Assembly (NCBI GenBank): GCA_018266105.1
Contig: JAFEBA010000017.1
Span: 125,173-178,315 of the forward strand
Direction: 5' to 3'
Origin: a bacterium
GTDB taxonomy: Bacteria; Vulcanimicrobiota; Xenobia; Xenobiales; JADMJV01
Length of the DNA stretch: 53,143 nt
A program made the translations under genes and the position numbers. Below, piece by piece: positions 15,567 through 23,459 of this stretch (the first letter of the stretch is position 1; each line of letters opens with the position of its first letter). Below the pieces are notes generated by a model, which saw nothing but the letters and a program-made list of their open reading frames with translations, ran no database searches and was not told the DNA's origin.

Positions 15567-17678
15567 TCAGTTGCGCGGATGAATCAGAAAGAAGACCGAA
15601 TGCTCGGCCAGATGCATCTGATTGAGCTCTTGCTGAGCAAAACCCAGGACCTGCTCGGCCGTCTGCAGCGAGGTCAGGTCCACCAGCTTGCGTCCAGCCA
15701 CGAGGTGCACGGCCGGCAACAGGGCTCCCGCATCTCCATAGTCGGTGTGCTGCTGCAACACCTTTTCCAGCGAACGATGCCAGGTCTCACCCGGACTGGA
15801 GACCAGCTTCCCACCGGGCACCTGGAGCTTCACGCCGCCCCTCCCGTCCGTCACCCAGACCGTCTCTTTGGTGCGGGTCAGCAGGTTCAAGAAGTACTTC
15901 TCGCTGCGCTGACTCTGGTAGACGTAAAGGGTATCCGTCTGCCCCTTGAGAGTGACTGTCTGCTCTCGCGGAGCAGCCTCCCTGAGAGCCTTCAGACGTT
16001 CTTCTTCACTCACCGTTTGCTGTAGCAAATCCTGAGCCACGAAGGCGACCGAGCCGGTGGCGGTGGCGCGCACCAGATTGCGCTGGGCATCAACCTCAAT
16101 CTGAACGTCCACAGTATCGGGGTCGGCTCCCATGCGAATGACGGCTTGTTCCGCCTCCCCCCGCAAGGCGGCCAGGTCAGCCTGTGAGGGGTTGACGAGA
16201 TTCTTCTCCAGGGTCTCTTTGACCATGGCCAGGGCCGCGCCAATGGCTGAAATGACTTCGGCGCGAGGGGCGATCTCGTGGGGCAGGTTAAGCTTCTTGG
16301 CCACGTAGGGCACGATCGCGGCCGCCCCACCGCCGCCACCGATCAGCTTGATGGCGCGATCTCCCACCTTGTAGTCGGTAATCAGCTGCTTCAGAGTCGG
16401 AATGACCTTGTCGGCGGCGCTCTCTAGCATTCGCCGGGCCAACTCTTCAGCGTCCAGACCCAGCTTCTCAGACAGCATCGCGAAGGCGCGCTCCAGGCTG
16501 GCCCGATTTCCCTGTGAATAACCGCCTTCCGGCACAAACTTCATAAAGTTTGCGGCGCAAGTTGTGGTCACACACACCTTCTCGTCGCCCTTGTGAAAGA
16601 CCCAATATTCCGGGTCATCGGCCAGCGGCTTCTCAGCCACCAGGCTGGCGCCCTCAAACCATTCAGGCTCGGTGAAGCAAGCGTAGTGGCAACCGGCCAG
16701 GTGGGCGCTGCGCGGCCCCACCTCAGTCCTGGCCCCCACCCGCAACATAGAGCCGCCAGCCACACCCAGAGTGCGACTGTCCAGCGTCTTGAGGAAGGTC
16801 GGATGCCCCCCCAGGGTGGCGCTCTGGATGGCGGCCCGCCCGTCTTTGATCAGACAACAATCGGTGGAAGTACCGCCCACTTCCAAGAAAATGGCGTCAC
16901 TGGCGCGCAGATAGACCAGAGCGGCCGCAATCCCGGCGGCCGGCCCGGAGAGCAGGGTAAGCACGGGCCGCTTGCGGACTTCGTCCAGACCCATGACGCC
17001 CCCATCCGAACGCATCACCATCAAAGGCGCGTCCACATGCGCCTGGCGCAGACCCTTTTCCGTCATCACCGCGGTTTCGATCATGCGTGGCAGAATGCTG
17101 GCGTTGAGCACCGCCGTGCGGGTGCGCTTTTGCAGACCGTAGAGACCGGACATCTCGTGACTCCCGCAGGCGGGTAGACCCATGGCCGAAGCCATCTCCA
17201 TGACCTCGACCTCACCGCGGCTATCGTCCACGCTCATCGGCTGAGCAGCAGCGATGGCACCACAGCCGTCGCCCTTGAGCTTTTCCAAAGCCGACTGGAT
17301 GGCCTTATCACTGACATAGGCCAGTTGCGAATGCAAAAACTTTCCGGGCGCCAGTTCGATGTCGCCCACTTCCATATCGGCCTTGGCCTTCAGGTCCAGA
17401 GAGCCGCCCAGGCCCAAGACACCCACCTTGACCACGTCGCCCTCCAGCAGGGCGTTGGTAGCCTGAGTGGTGGAGTGAGCCAGGAAGACCACCTTGGCCT
17501 CAGGTAGGGTTTCCAGCAGCTTGGAGAAGACATCCACAATGCCTTGAGCCACCCCGTTGGGGTGATGGTGGGTGGTGGGAGTGACGGCGTGATGGGCCAC
17601 CTGCAGGCTGGCGTTGTCGATCGCCACCGCGTGAGTGAAGGTGCCGCCCACGTCAATTCCGACACGAATCCTCTGCAT
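15567..17678 (-). CDS. Hydantoinase/oxoprolinase A-family ATPase
   Basis: 703 aa from the ATG at 17678; a TTG three codons upstream is also possible. The N-terminal actin-like phosphate loop is RVGIDVGGTFTHAV (Asp9, Gly11, Gly12, Thr13), with ILPRMIETAVMTEK, MRSDGGVM and LSGPAAGIAAA, all HyuA hallmarks. KLIGGGGGAAAIVP is the second nucleotide-binding element. Family enzymes open 5-membered cyclic amides using ATP. The usual HyuB partner is absent from the window; instead the gene is 1 bp downstream of a permease. The last ~150 residues (beyond ~550) match no HyuA segment I recognise. Substrate unknown, possibly imported by the permease. Confidence 0.85.
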   Translation of the reverse strand: MQRIRVGIDVGGTFTHAVAIDNASLQVAHHAVTPTTHHHPNGVAQGIVDVFSKLLETLPEAKVVFLAHSTTQATNALLEGDVVKVGVLGLGGSLDLKAKADMEVGDIELAPGKFLHSQLAYVSDKAIQSALEKLKGDGCGAIAAAQPMSVDDSRGEVEVMEMASAMGLPACGSHEMSGLYGLQKRTRTAVLNASILPRMIETAVMTEKGLRQAHVDAPLMVMRSDGGVMGLDEVRKRPVLTLLSGPAAGIAAALVYLRASDAIFLEVGGTSTDCCLIKDGRAAIQSATLGGHPTFLKTLDSRTLGVAGGSMLRVGARTEVGPRSAHLAGCHYACFTEPEWFEGASLVAEKPLADDPEYWVFHKGDEKVCVTTTCAANFMKFVPEGGYSQGNRASLERAFAMLSEKLGLDAEELARRMLESAADKVIPTLKQLITDYKVGDRAIKLIGGGGGAAAIVPYVAKKLNLPHEIAPRAEVISAIGAALAMVKETLEKNLVNPSQADLAALRGEAEQAVIRMGADPDTVDVQIEVDAQRNLVRATATGSVAFVAQDLLQQTVSEEERLKALREAAPREQTVTLKGQTDTLYVYQSQRSEKYFLNLLTRTKETVWVTDGRGGVKLQVPGGKLVSSPGETWHRSLEKVLQQHTDYGDAGALLPAVHLVAGRKLVDLTSLQTAEQVLGFAQQELNQMHLAEHSVFFLIHPRN

Positions 17679-17679
17679 C

Positions 17680-18975
17680 TTAGCCAAGCACCTTCATCAG
17701 GCTGACCATCAGGGTGAGCGCCAGCAAAATAAAGACCAGCACGTAAGGGATGGTGTGTTTGAGGATCTTTTCGGGCGAGACCTGCACAAATTGACCAATC
17801 CAGACATTGGCGGTATTGGTGGGGTCGCATACCGACTGCATTTGACCCACACTCATAAAGGCCGTCATCACGGCCAGCGGAGGCAGAACCGTAGACTTGG
17901 CCATCAGAGCGGCGAAGCCGGCGCCCAGGCCGTAGAGATTGAACGGTCCACGATAGAGCGCCAGCGGCGCCAGCAAGGTAAAGAAAGCCACGTAAGCCAC
18001 CGGGCTCGAAGGCAGCACTTGCTCCAGGAACGGATTCATAATGGCCTTGGCGGAATCATCCATGGTTGCATTCAGGGTCATACCCAGTCCGACAAAGAGA
18101 GCAACCACAGGGCCCACATCCTTCAGGCCTTCGAGAATGGCCGCGGTCACATTGGAGACCAGGCGCCGAGGCTGAGTGGTCAGACACCCATACAGAATGG
18201 CGAACATGAAGGCCGGGATGTCGGGCCACTTCAAAATCAACATCAAGGCCGGAGGCACGATGGGAGTGAGCAGAGCCGCCAGGGGAACCCTGGGGCCTTC
18301 GGGTTCATCATTGATGGCGGCCCAGGCGAAAACCTTGGACTGACGGCGTCCCTCGAAGAACAGGTAAAAAAGAGACACCAGCAGCAGCACCCCCGCCACC
18401 CGCACGGCATACGCCTTGACCTGCTCCGGCGGCAACAGCAGCAATTCTTCATAAAAGCGCCAGTTGGCGGGATTGAACATGCCGCCCAGTCCAATGCCCA
18501 GAAGCATCAAGGTGGCGGCGTAAATCGGCGTAAAGCCGCTGCTGACCAGAATCGGCAACACCAGTGAGCCCAACATAATCACGGCACCCAGACCGCTGAG
18601 GGCGCTGAAGTTAAAGGCCACCACCGCAAACAGTACCAGACCCAGCAACATCTTGCGGTCGCCAGCATACTCGGCGGCCCAACGAATGAACTGCTGGGCA
18701 ATTCCCTGACGCATAACCACCTGCGAGAGCACCGCGCCGAACATGGTGGTCACCATGGCGCCGGCCATGCGCGATGCCCCCTTGGTCAAAATCTGGTCAA
18801 AAATCAGCGCCTTCAACCCGGCAGCGGTGACTTCGGGCTGACTGCAACCCACGATCAGTCCGATAGAAACGGCCATCAAAGGCAAGGCCAGAAGAGCCGG
18901 CAGGCGACGTGTAAACATCAAGCCGGCCGCTACCAGAAAGACGAGAAGAATCAAAATCCCGGGAAGGACACTCAT
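17680..18975 (-). CDS. Ion-transporter superfamily permease (CitMHS/GntP-like)
   Basis: 431 aa with ~11-12 hydrophobic segments distributed through the whole length. Features include two half-repeats with small-residue re-entrant-like stretches: FSALSGLGAVIMLGSLVLPI at ~118-137 and the C-terminal SVGQMQSVCDPTNTANVW. These are typical of IT-superfamily anion or carboxylate transporters. Inner membrane. Its stop is one base from the HyuA-like ATG, so the two are translationally coupled, suggesting import of the HyuA substrate. Substrate unknown. Confidence 0.8.
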   Translation of the reverse strand: MSVLPGILILLVFLVAAGLMFTRRLPALLALPLMAVSIGLIVGCSQPEVTAAGLKALIFDQILTKGASRMAGAMVTTMFGAVLSQVVMRQGIAQQFIRWAAEYAGDRKMLLGLVLFAVVAFNFSALSGLGAVIMLGSLVLPILVSSGFTPIYAATLMLLGIGLGGMFNPANWRFYEELLLLPPEQVKAYAVRVAGVLLLVSLFYLFFEGRRQSKVFAWAAINDEPEGPRVPLAALLTPIVPPALMLILKWPDIPAFMFAILYGCLTTQPRRLVSNVTAAILEGLKDVGPVVALFVGLGMTLNATMDDSAKAIMNPFLEQVLPSSPVAYVAFFTLLAPLALYRGPFNLYGLGAGFAALMAKSTVLPPLAVMTAFMSVGQMQSVCDPTNTANVWIGQFVQVSPEKILKHTIPYVLVFILLALTLMVSLMKVLG

Positions 18976-19053
18976 GGGCGGGTGGAAATTTATTCAATTC
19001 CTGCTGCCTTCCTGTCGAACAGTGAAGGAATTTCTATTTGAAGCGGGCGGTGC

Positions 19054-20865
19054 TCAACTAAAAGCGGGAATGCGCCAGACCCGCAGGCGCCCATCCGCGC
19101 CGCCAGTAGCCACCAGCGGCTCCCTCAAATCCACGGCCAGGGCCCGAGCCCAGCCATCGTGAGCCTCCGAGCAAAAGAGAATTCGCCCGCTGTCCACCTT
19201 GAAAGCCCGCAGACAGCGATCTGCCGAAACCGTCACCACCACCTCGGGCGAAGAAGTGAAGTTGGCATCCCATACCATGCCACGATGACCTTTAAGATTG
19301 CGCATCTCCATGTGGGCCGCCAGATCCCAGACGCGCACCGAGAGATCGTTGGAACTGCTGATCAAGAGGCGTCCGTCGGGACTGAACCGCACTGATTGCA
19401 AAATCTTGTCGTGACCACTCAGTGAGCGCAAGAAGCGACCGTCAGGCAAACGCCACAGGTTGATCACTTTATCATCCGCCCCCGTGGCCAACAGGCAACC
19501 ATCAGGACTGATGTCGGCGGCGTTCACCGAACCCTTATGGGCCTGCCAGGCCATCCCCTGGGGTAAACTTGGCCCCATCAGCGCGCAACGCCCGTCGGTA
19601 AAGGTGGCCACCACCAGACCGCCCTCGGGATGAAAGGCCAATCGCACGACGGCCGGACCCGACTGAACCAGAGTTTGAATCTCGGTGCCCTGACGACAGT
19701 CCCACAGCTTAATTTCGCCAAACTGGCACCCGCTCACCAGATAGCCGCCGTCCGGCGAAACCGCCAAGGTCTGCACGGCCGAATTAGGATGGGCATTGAG
19801 ACTGCCCAGATGCTGCAAATCCGGCCAGGTCCACAGAGAAATACGACCGTCCTTGCCAGCCGAATAAATGCGCCGCGAGTCCGCGTGCAGCGCCAGTGCA
19901 TGGCAGCCGCCCTGGTGTGCGTGAGTCTCGCATTGCATGACAAATTCTTGAGCCGGAGTTGGCTTGTGAGTAATCTCCAGACCCAGCCCTTCCAGGAAAG
20001 AACGCACACTGGCCGTCCGGCGTTTCTCGTCGAGCTGCAGACCCTGGAAAATCGTCTGCTCCGTCTCCACGGTGACGGTGCCATTGACGGCACGCACCGA
20101 GGTCAGACGCTCCCCCTTACAGCGCCGCCGCGCGTCCAGCGGCGGGTGACCCACCAGCAGATGATAAACGGTGGCCGCCAGCGAATAGACGTCGGCGGCC
20201 GGAGCCAGCTTCTGGTTCTTGTCATACTGCTCGGGCGGAGAGTAGCCCGGTGAGACGGCGGCCATTCCCTCCTTGGCCGCCTTATCGCTGAGATAGCCGC
20301 GCGAAACCCCAAAGTCCAGGATGACATAACGACCATCGTGGGTCCAAAACAGGTTGTCCGGCTTCAAATCTGAGTGGATCAGACCGCCAGCGTGCACCAG
20401 CATCAGAGCCTGACCCACCTGCTGACAAACCTCCAGAGCCTGAGAAAGAGGCATGGCGCCGGCCCGTGCCAGACCCTCCCCGAGGGTTTCTCCCTCCAGC
20501 AACTCCTCCACCAGGTAGGCGCTGCGATTCTCCGTGAACTGAGTATGCACGCGTACGATACTAGGATGATGAAAGCGCTGCAAAATCGAGCCCTCGCGCT
20601 GAAAGGTCTCAATGGCCGCGGCAAAAGAGTCGACGTTCCAGGCACCGGCCGGATGAACTCCGTCCTCCCGCCGGACGCAACCGTTTGGAAAAAACTCCTT
20701 GATGGCCACGGGCAGTCGCAGCGGGCCCTGGTAAGCGAGATAGGTGAGTGAAAAGCCGCCCACTCCTACTAGGGGGCCGACCGTATAGACCCCACCGTGC
20801 AGCTTGCTTCCCTCGGGCAGAGGTTCGCGCACCGGACGCTGCTGTCCGACCTCGGATTGACTCAT
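19054..20865 (-). CDS. Ser/Thr protein kinase fused to WD40 propeller
   Basis: 603 aa. The kinase domain spans ~25-290, with glycine loop GVGGFS 34-39, Lys56 in AIKEFFPNG, HSDLKPDN (Asp166; His-Ser-Asp replaces HRD), DFG 184-186 and an APE-like PPEQY. Residues ~310-603 contain about six to seven WD40 repeats (for example GSLNAHPNSAVQTLAVSPDG, LSGHDKILQSVRFSPDG). No transmembrane segment. The propeller probably scaffolds targets. The gene shares ATGA with the upstream M61 protease stop, so the two are co-translated. Targets unknown. Confidence 0.92.
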   Translation of the reverse strand: MSQSEVGQQRPVREPLPEGSKLHGGVYTVGPLVGVGGFSLTYLAYQGPLRLPVAIKEFFPNGCVRREDGVHPAGAWNVDSFAAAIETFQREGSILQRFHHPSIVRVHTQFTENRSAYLVEELLEGETLGEGLARAGAMPLSQALEVCQQVGQALMLVHAGGLIHSDLKPDNLFWTHDGRYVILDFGVSRGYLSDKAAKEGMAAVSPGYSPPEQYDKNQKLAPAADVYSLAATVYHLLVGHPPLDARRRCKGERLTSVRAVNGTVTVETEQTIFQGLQLDEKRRTASVRSFLEGLGLEITHKPTPAQEFVMQCETHAHQGGCHALALHADSRRIYSAGKDGRISLWTWPDLQHLGSLNAHPNSAVQTLAVSPDGGYLVSGCQFGEIKLWDCRQGTEIQTLVQSGPAVVRLAFHPEGGLVVATFTDGRCALMGPSLPQGMAWQAHKGSVNAADISPDGCLLATGADDKVINLWRLPDGRFLRSLSGHDKILQSVRFSPDGRLLISSSNDLSVRVWDLAAHMEMRNLKGHRGMVWDANFTSSPEVVVTVSADRCLRAFKVDSGRILFCSEAHDGWARALAVDLREPLVATGGADGRLRVWRIPAFS

Positions 20866-22712
20866 GACTTCAGGTCGGGCCCAAGCCAGGCCTCGCGATG
20901 CAGCCTGGCCTGCTCATCGGCCTCCGGATCGATCTCCAGACTCCAGCTCTCCGAGGGCTTTTTGGCCAGACGAACGTTGAGCCGCAACAGCTTCTCCCGT
21001 CGAGCCACCAACAAAGAGATGGTCGCTCCAGGAGAGTACTGGCGCAGACGCTCGTCCAGGCGTTCCACCTTGTCGGGCAAAACCCGATAGTCATTGACCG
21101 CGATAATCTCGTCGTCGACATTCAAGCCGGCTTCATAGGCCGGCGTGGCCCGGGTCACTGTGGTCACCATCAAACGATTGTTTTTCAGGGCAGCCGCATA
21201 GCCCATCCAGCCAGACTCGGGATCTTTGTTGTCCTTCTTGACCTCTTGCTTCTTAAAGCGCAGACCGTAGAAAGCCATCATAGGTTTGTAGTCCAACTCT
21301 TTGACACTGTCCACGTAGTCGGCAAAGAAGCTGGCCAGCGAAGCCCCGGCCATTTCCTCGGCGACAGCTCGGAACTGCTCCTCACTGTAACCCTGAGGAC
21401 CGGAGTAGAGCTGATAGGCCTTGCGCATCACATCATCGAGCGAATGCTTGCCTTGACTGGCTTCCCTGATTCGGGCATCCAGCAACAAGCCCACCAGCGA
21501 CCCCTTGACGTAGTAAGAGACGCCGCTGTTCACGCTGTTCTCGTCGGGCCGGTAGTACTTGATCCAGGCATCAAAAGAACTGTCGCGCAGGGGCTGAATT
21601 TGACGACCCGGTGTGGCTTGCAGGCCCTCGATGTCTTTTGAAACGGCCTCCAGATACTCTTTATGCGAGGAAAACCCGGCGCGCCGCACCAGCAGATTAT
21701 CGTAGTAGGCTGTAAAGCCCTCCGCCACCCACAAACTCGGAGTGTAGACTTCGTTCTCGTAGTCAAAGGGCCCCAAGGCTTTCGGCCGGAGGGTCTTGAC
21801 ATTCCAGGCGTGAAAAAATTCATGGGCGACCAGCGAGAGCCAGTGCAGGTAATCCTGGCGCGCCCGCTGCCCCCAACGACTATTCATCAAAACCGTTGAG
21901 TTTTTGTGCTCCAGACCTCCGCCGGCCTGAGTCAACAGATTGAGAAAGGTATAGCTTCGAGGCGGGTACTTGCTGTAGGGAATATCGCCCCAAAGCTTGT
22001 GGACGGTGGCCACGATCTTCTCAGCATCCTTGGCACTTCGGGGGCCATCCCAGATGCCTCCCTCACCCTCGTTGACCAGGCGATGAGCCACGCCACTGAC
22101 CGTAAAGTCATAGACAGCCGGATTCCCCACCACCATGGGACTATCCACCAGAGTGTCGTAGTCGTCTGCCTCAAAGCGGTTGTTGCCCAGCGGCGCCAAC
22201 CCGGTTTCAACCCGCTTCCAGTTGGCGGGCAGCTCAACCTGAACCTGAAAGGGGCGTTTCAGGTGACCGACCGGAGCCAGAAACAATTGCGCTCCGGTTA
22301 ACAGCGCGAAGTCACTCTCAACCCAGCAATTTCGCACCGACATCTCGTGGCAGTAGCACCGGTAGCGAGCCGTGACTGGCCCGTTCACACCCTTCACCAA
22401 CCACCGATTCTTACGAGTCTTCTCGAAACGAAGAGGCTGTCCGTCGGCACTCAGAAACTGAATCGACTCAATCTGGCGGCTGTATTCGCGCACCATATAC
22501 GAACCCGGGGTCCAGACCGGCAAAAACAGCTCCAGATCACCACTGGCGGCCGGGATGCGGGCCTCGATGTCCACGTAATGATTCTGCGCCATAGCAAAGC
22601 TAACCCGATAACTCACCGGGTCAACGGGCGCTGTAGACACTGGCTGAGACAACAACGCACCCCACAAAAACAAGCCAATCAGGCTCTGGGAAAGACCGAT
22701 CCTCGAGAACAC
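20862..22712 (-). CDS. M61 glycyl-aminopeptidase-type protease with PDZ domain
   Basis: 616 aa from a GTG at 22712, with a signal peptide (LIGLFLWGALLSQPVS). The M61 signature is clear: GGGLEHKNS at 265-272, zinc motif HEFFHAWN (His297, Glu298, His301), third ligand Glu331 in VAEGFTAYYD. The C-terminal PDZ-like domain (~510-595) reads ATPAYEAGLNVDDEIIAVND. Predicted periplasmic or membrane-anchored. It is coupled to the WD40 kinase downstream (4-bp overlap) and divergent from the YjbQ/topoisomerase genes. Confidence 0.92.
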   Translation of the reverse strand: MFSRIGLSQSLIGLFLWGALLSQPVSTAPVDPVSYRVSFAMAQNHYVDIEARIPAASGDLELFLPVWTPGSYMVREYSRQIESIQFLSADGQPLRFEKTRKNRWLVKGVNGPVTARYRCYCHEMSVRNCWVESDFALLTGAQLFLAPVGHLKRPFQVQVELPANWKRVETGLAPLGNNRFEADDYDTLVDSPMVVGNPAVYDFTVSGVAHRLVNEGEGGIWDGPRSAKDAEKIVATVHKLWGDIPYSKYPPRSYTFLNLLTQAGGGLEHKNSTVLMNSRWGQRARQDYLHWLSLVAHEFFHAWNVKTLRPKALGPFDYENEVYTPSLWVAEGFTAYYDNLLVRRAGFSSHKEYLEAVSKDIEGLQATPGRQIQPLRDSSFDAWIKYYRPDENSVNSGVSYYVKGSLVGLLLDARIREASQGKHSLDDVMRKAYQLYSGPQGYSEEQFRAVAEEMAGASLASFFADYVDSVKELDYKPMMAFYGLRFKKQEVKKDNKDPESGWMGYAAALKNNRLMVTTVTRATPAYEAGLNVDDEIIAVNDYRVLPDKVERLDERLRQYSPGATISLLVARREKLLRLNVRLAKKPSESWSLEIDPEADEQARLHREAWLGPDLKS

Positions 22713-22756
22713 TGGGACCTGCTTAGAGAAGGCATTGGCAATTCCCTCTCACTGCC

Positions 22757-22807
22757 CCATGACAGTTAATCGCCATGATTGACAGCTACACTGTCATGGC
22801 TTACTCT
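22757..22807 (+). promoter_or_regulatory. Promoter with overlapping inverted repeat (operator-like)
   Basis: Plus-strand TTGACA (22779-22784), 17-bp spacer and TACTCT (22802-22807). It is flanked and overlapped by a perfect 10-bp inverted repeat, CCATGACAGT (22757-22766) and ACTGTCATGG (22790-22799), and TGACAG/CTGTCA occurs three times in all. The right arm lies in the spacer, so a bound repressor would block the polymerase. It may serve the small ORF and YjbQ on the plus strand or the M61 gene on the minus strand. Confidence 0.4.
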
Positions 22808-22814
22808 GTATGAG

Positions 22815-23006
22815 ATGAACGGTAAAACCCAGCAAGCACTTCAGGCCCTGAGCAGCTGCCTCAGCCTACCCGGCTGGCTGGCCGTGGCCGTTTTGCGCAG
22901 CCATGACATGTCTCGCCCTCGCCCCCGCTGGGAAGCCCGCATCCGCCGCCAACCCGTCCCGGCCGCTCCCCCCCGCCCTCGCCTGCCTCGTCGTTTTTCC
23001 GCCTGA
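22815..23006 (+). CDS. Small Arg/Pro-rich hypothetical protein (uncertain)
   Basis: 63 aa from the ATG at 22815, which lies within a base or two of the start point predicted from the promoter, so it would be a leaderless message. The N-terminal half (MNGKTQQALQALSSCLSLPGWLAVAVLR) is amphipathic or hydrophobic; the C-terminal half is very rich in Arg and Pro. No family recognised and no RBS. It may be a chance ORF in the YjbQ leader. Confidence 0.3.
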   Translation: MNGKTQQALQALSSCLSLPGWLAVAVLRSHDMSRPRPRWEARIRRQPVPAAPPRPRLPRRFSA

Positions 23007-23039
23007 AGGAAATTCAAGCAGGACCTATAAATCTCCGGC

Positions 23040-23450
23040 GTGCATCAACGCCAGTTAGTGATCAAAGCTCCCCGCCAGGGCCTTTTCGAAATCACCCCCC
23101 AGATCGCGGAAGTGGTTCAACAAAGCCAGCTTGCTCGTGGCCTTTGCCACATTTTTGTGCAGCATACCTCGGCCAGCCTGCTCATCCAGGAAAACGCCGA
23201 CCCCAGTGCGCGGGCCGATCTGGAGGCCTTCTTCGACCGCCTGAGCACCAGTCACGCTCACCTTTTCACTCACACCGATGAGGGGCCAGAGTATATGCCC
23301 TCTCACATCAAGAGCTCTTTAACTCAGTGCAGCCTGACCGTGCCGGTGGTGGAAGGTCAGTTGGGGCTCGGCACCTGGCAAGGGATCTACCTGTTTGAGC
23401 ACAGGCTGCAAACGCCCCCACGCCGTTTGTTTGTCTCCGTATTTGGTTAG
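23040..23450 (+). CDS. yjbQ: YjbQ/UPF0047 family protein
   Basis: 136 aa from a GTG at 23040. The family signature is clear: CHIFVQHTSASLLIQENADP at ~41-60, FTHTDEGPEYMPSHIKSSL, GLGTWQGIYLFEHR. Family knowledge: UPF0047/YjbQ proteins are small trimeric proteins reported to have low-level thiamine phosphate synthase activity; the true role is unsettled. It precedes the topoisomerase gene by 9 bp on the same strand and may be co-transcribed. Confidence 0.92.
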   Translation: MHQRQLVIKAPRQGLFEITPQIAEVVQQSQLARGLCHIFVQHTSASLLIQENADPSARADLEAFFDRLSTSHAHLFTHTDEGPEYMPSHIKSSLTQCSLTVPVVEGQLGLGTWQGIYLFEHRLQTPPRRLFVSVFG

Positions 23451-23459
23451 GAGTAGAGA

